Positions 63,439 to 64,000 of a stretch of 64,000 nt of DNA are shown here, one piece after another. The position numbers and the translations under genes were made by a program. Where the stretch lies: assembly GCF_036850765.1 (NCBI RefSeq), contig NC_089490.1, positions 110,367,074 to 110,431,073 on the forward strand, in the 5' to 3' direction. The stretch comes from Saccopteryx bilineata. Lineage: Eukaryota; Chordata; Mammalia; Chiroptera; Emballonuridae. The notes beneath the pieces are model-generated. The model was not told the DNA's origin. It saw only the letters and a list, made by a program, of their open reading frames with translations, and ran no database searches. Positions within the stretch are counted from its first letter, which is position 1, and each line of letters opens with the position of its first letter.

Positions 63439-63912
63439 ATGAATGAAAAAAATTTAACATATGCAGATGTAAAATATCTTCCTTCTAAGAAGCAGAAACA
63501 AAAAAAAGTGAGTATTATTTTCCATTCCTATTGAATCTTGATATAATTTTCTATTCTTTGTTAAATCATTTCTCTAAAGATTTTCATCATAATTTACCAC
63601 ATGACATATTATATCTAACTTATTTTTCAGATTTTGTCATTTAAAAGATTTACCCAATGGACGTTACCTAGGAAGAAGAAAAAAAATTACATAGATTTCT
63701 TTTATTTGAGAAATAAAATCTTTTGTCAATTCTATTCACACATATTAATAGCCTAATGCTTTGTGAGAAATAGCGTGACTATGAAGCAGTAACCACATCT
63801 CTGTTTTAATCTCCAGAGATAAAAGAGCAGCATATTTATTCAGATGTGAAAACATCTGCTTCACAGTCCAGTCAGACGAAGATAACAAGACCTCGATCAT
63901 CTAAAGAAAAAG
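63439..63912 (+). CDS. Third NK lectin-like receptor, first two coding exons (partial, ITIM tail)
   Basis: Plus-strand exons 63439-63507 and 63819-63912 join in phase 0 and leave in phase 1, the phase at which KLRC tail exons leave. Exon 1 follows an acceptor (TTTTTCAG, 63429-63436) and reads MNEKNLTYADVKYLPSKK; exon 2 has KEQHIYSDVKTSAS and ends RPRSSKEK before a GTAGAG donor. The layout parallels the NKG2A tail (VTYAEL then EITYAEL). LTYADV fits the ITIM rule; HIYSDV does not at position -2. The tail is split by an intron that KLRC lacks. Membrane, stalk and lectin exons should lie right of the window. Best guess is a KLRI-type or divergent KLRC-type inhibitory receptor. Confidence 0.65.
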
Positions 63913-64000
63913 GTAGAGTTTATGTAGAGGAACAGCTTATATGTCCTCAAATTGCAGAGCCTATGTGTACATAATTCAAGTAAAATGTGGCAGAAAATTC

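Overview
The window is mammalian nuclear DNA, most likely from a bat of the horseshoe-bat side of the order (Rhinolophidae or Hipposideridae). The basis is the SINE content: tRNA-derived elements that open with a GGCCCTGGCC-type head and a TTGGCTCAG A box, about 370-400 bp long, recur throughout, and I associate them with Rhin-1-like SINEs. A second family opens with CTGACCTGTGGTGGCACAG. The genome assignment is inference; the gene content is not.

The locus is the natural killer gene complex (NKC), which encodes type II C-type-lectin-like receptors. Three receptor genes can be read exon by exon. (1) 113-6867, minus strand: a KLRC1/NKG2A-type inhibitory receptor with two ITIMs, a membrane span without an internal charge, a stalk and two of its three lectin exons; the last exon lies beyond the left edge. 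(2) 39431-46986, minus strand: an eight-exon lectin-like receptor with a continuous 274-codon reading frame across seven phase-matched introns. It has a proline-rich, tyrosine-free tail and I cannot give it a firm family name; an orphan NKC type (KLRH/KLRJ/KLRA-like) is possible. (3) 63439-63912, plus strand: the first two coding exons of a third receptor with one canonical ITIM and one ITIM-like tyrosine motif; it continues past the right edge and looks KLRI- or KLRC-like. Genes 2 and 3 are arranged head to head across about 16 kb.

Most other sequence is transposable. It holds degenerate L1 and HAL1/L1-ORF1-like pieces, many tRNA-type SINEs with target-site duplications, two solo LTRs (6-bp and 4/5-bp duplications), three hAT-type non-autonomous transposons with 8-bp duplications, three mariner-like TA-flanked MITEs, a processed GTF2A2 pseudogene inside an older L1-like element, and a 38-bp 5S rRNA-derived fragment between 16-bp direct repeats. 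Simple repeats (AC, AT, GA, TTA) are scattered. No functional tRNA or rRNA gene and no CRISPR array was seen.

Functionally, gene 1 would pair with CD94 (KLRD1) to read MHC-E-like ligands and signal through SHP phosphatases, and gene 3 has an inhibitory-type tail. Gene 2 has neither an ITIM nor an adaptor-binding basic residue in its membrane span, so its signalling mode is the main open question of the window.
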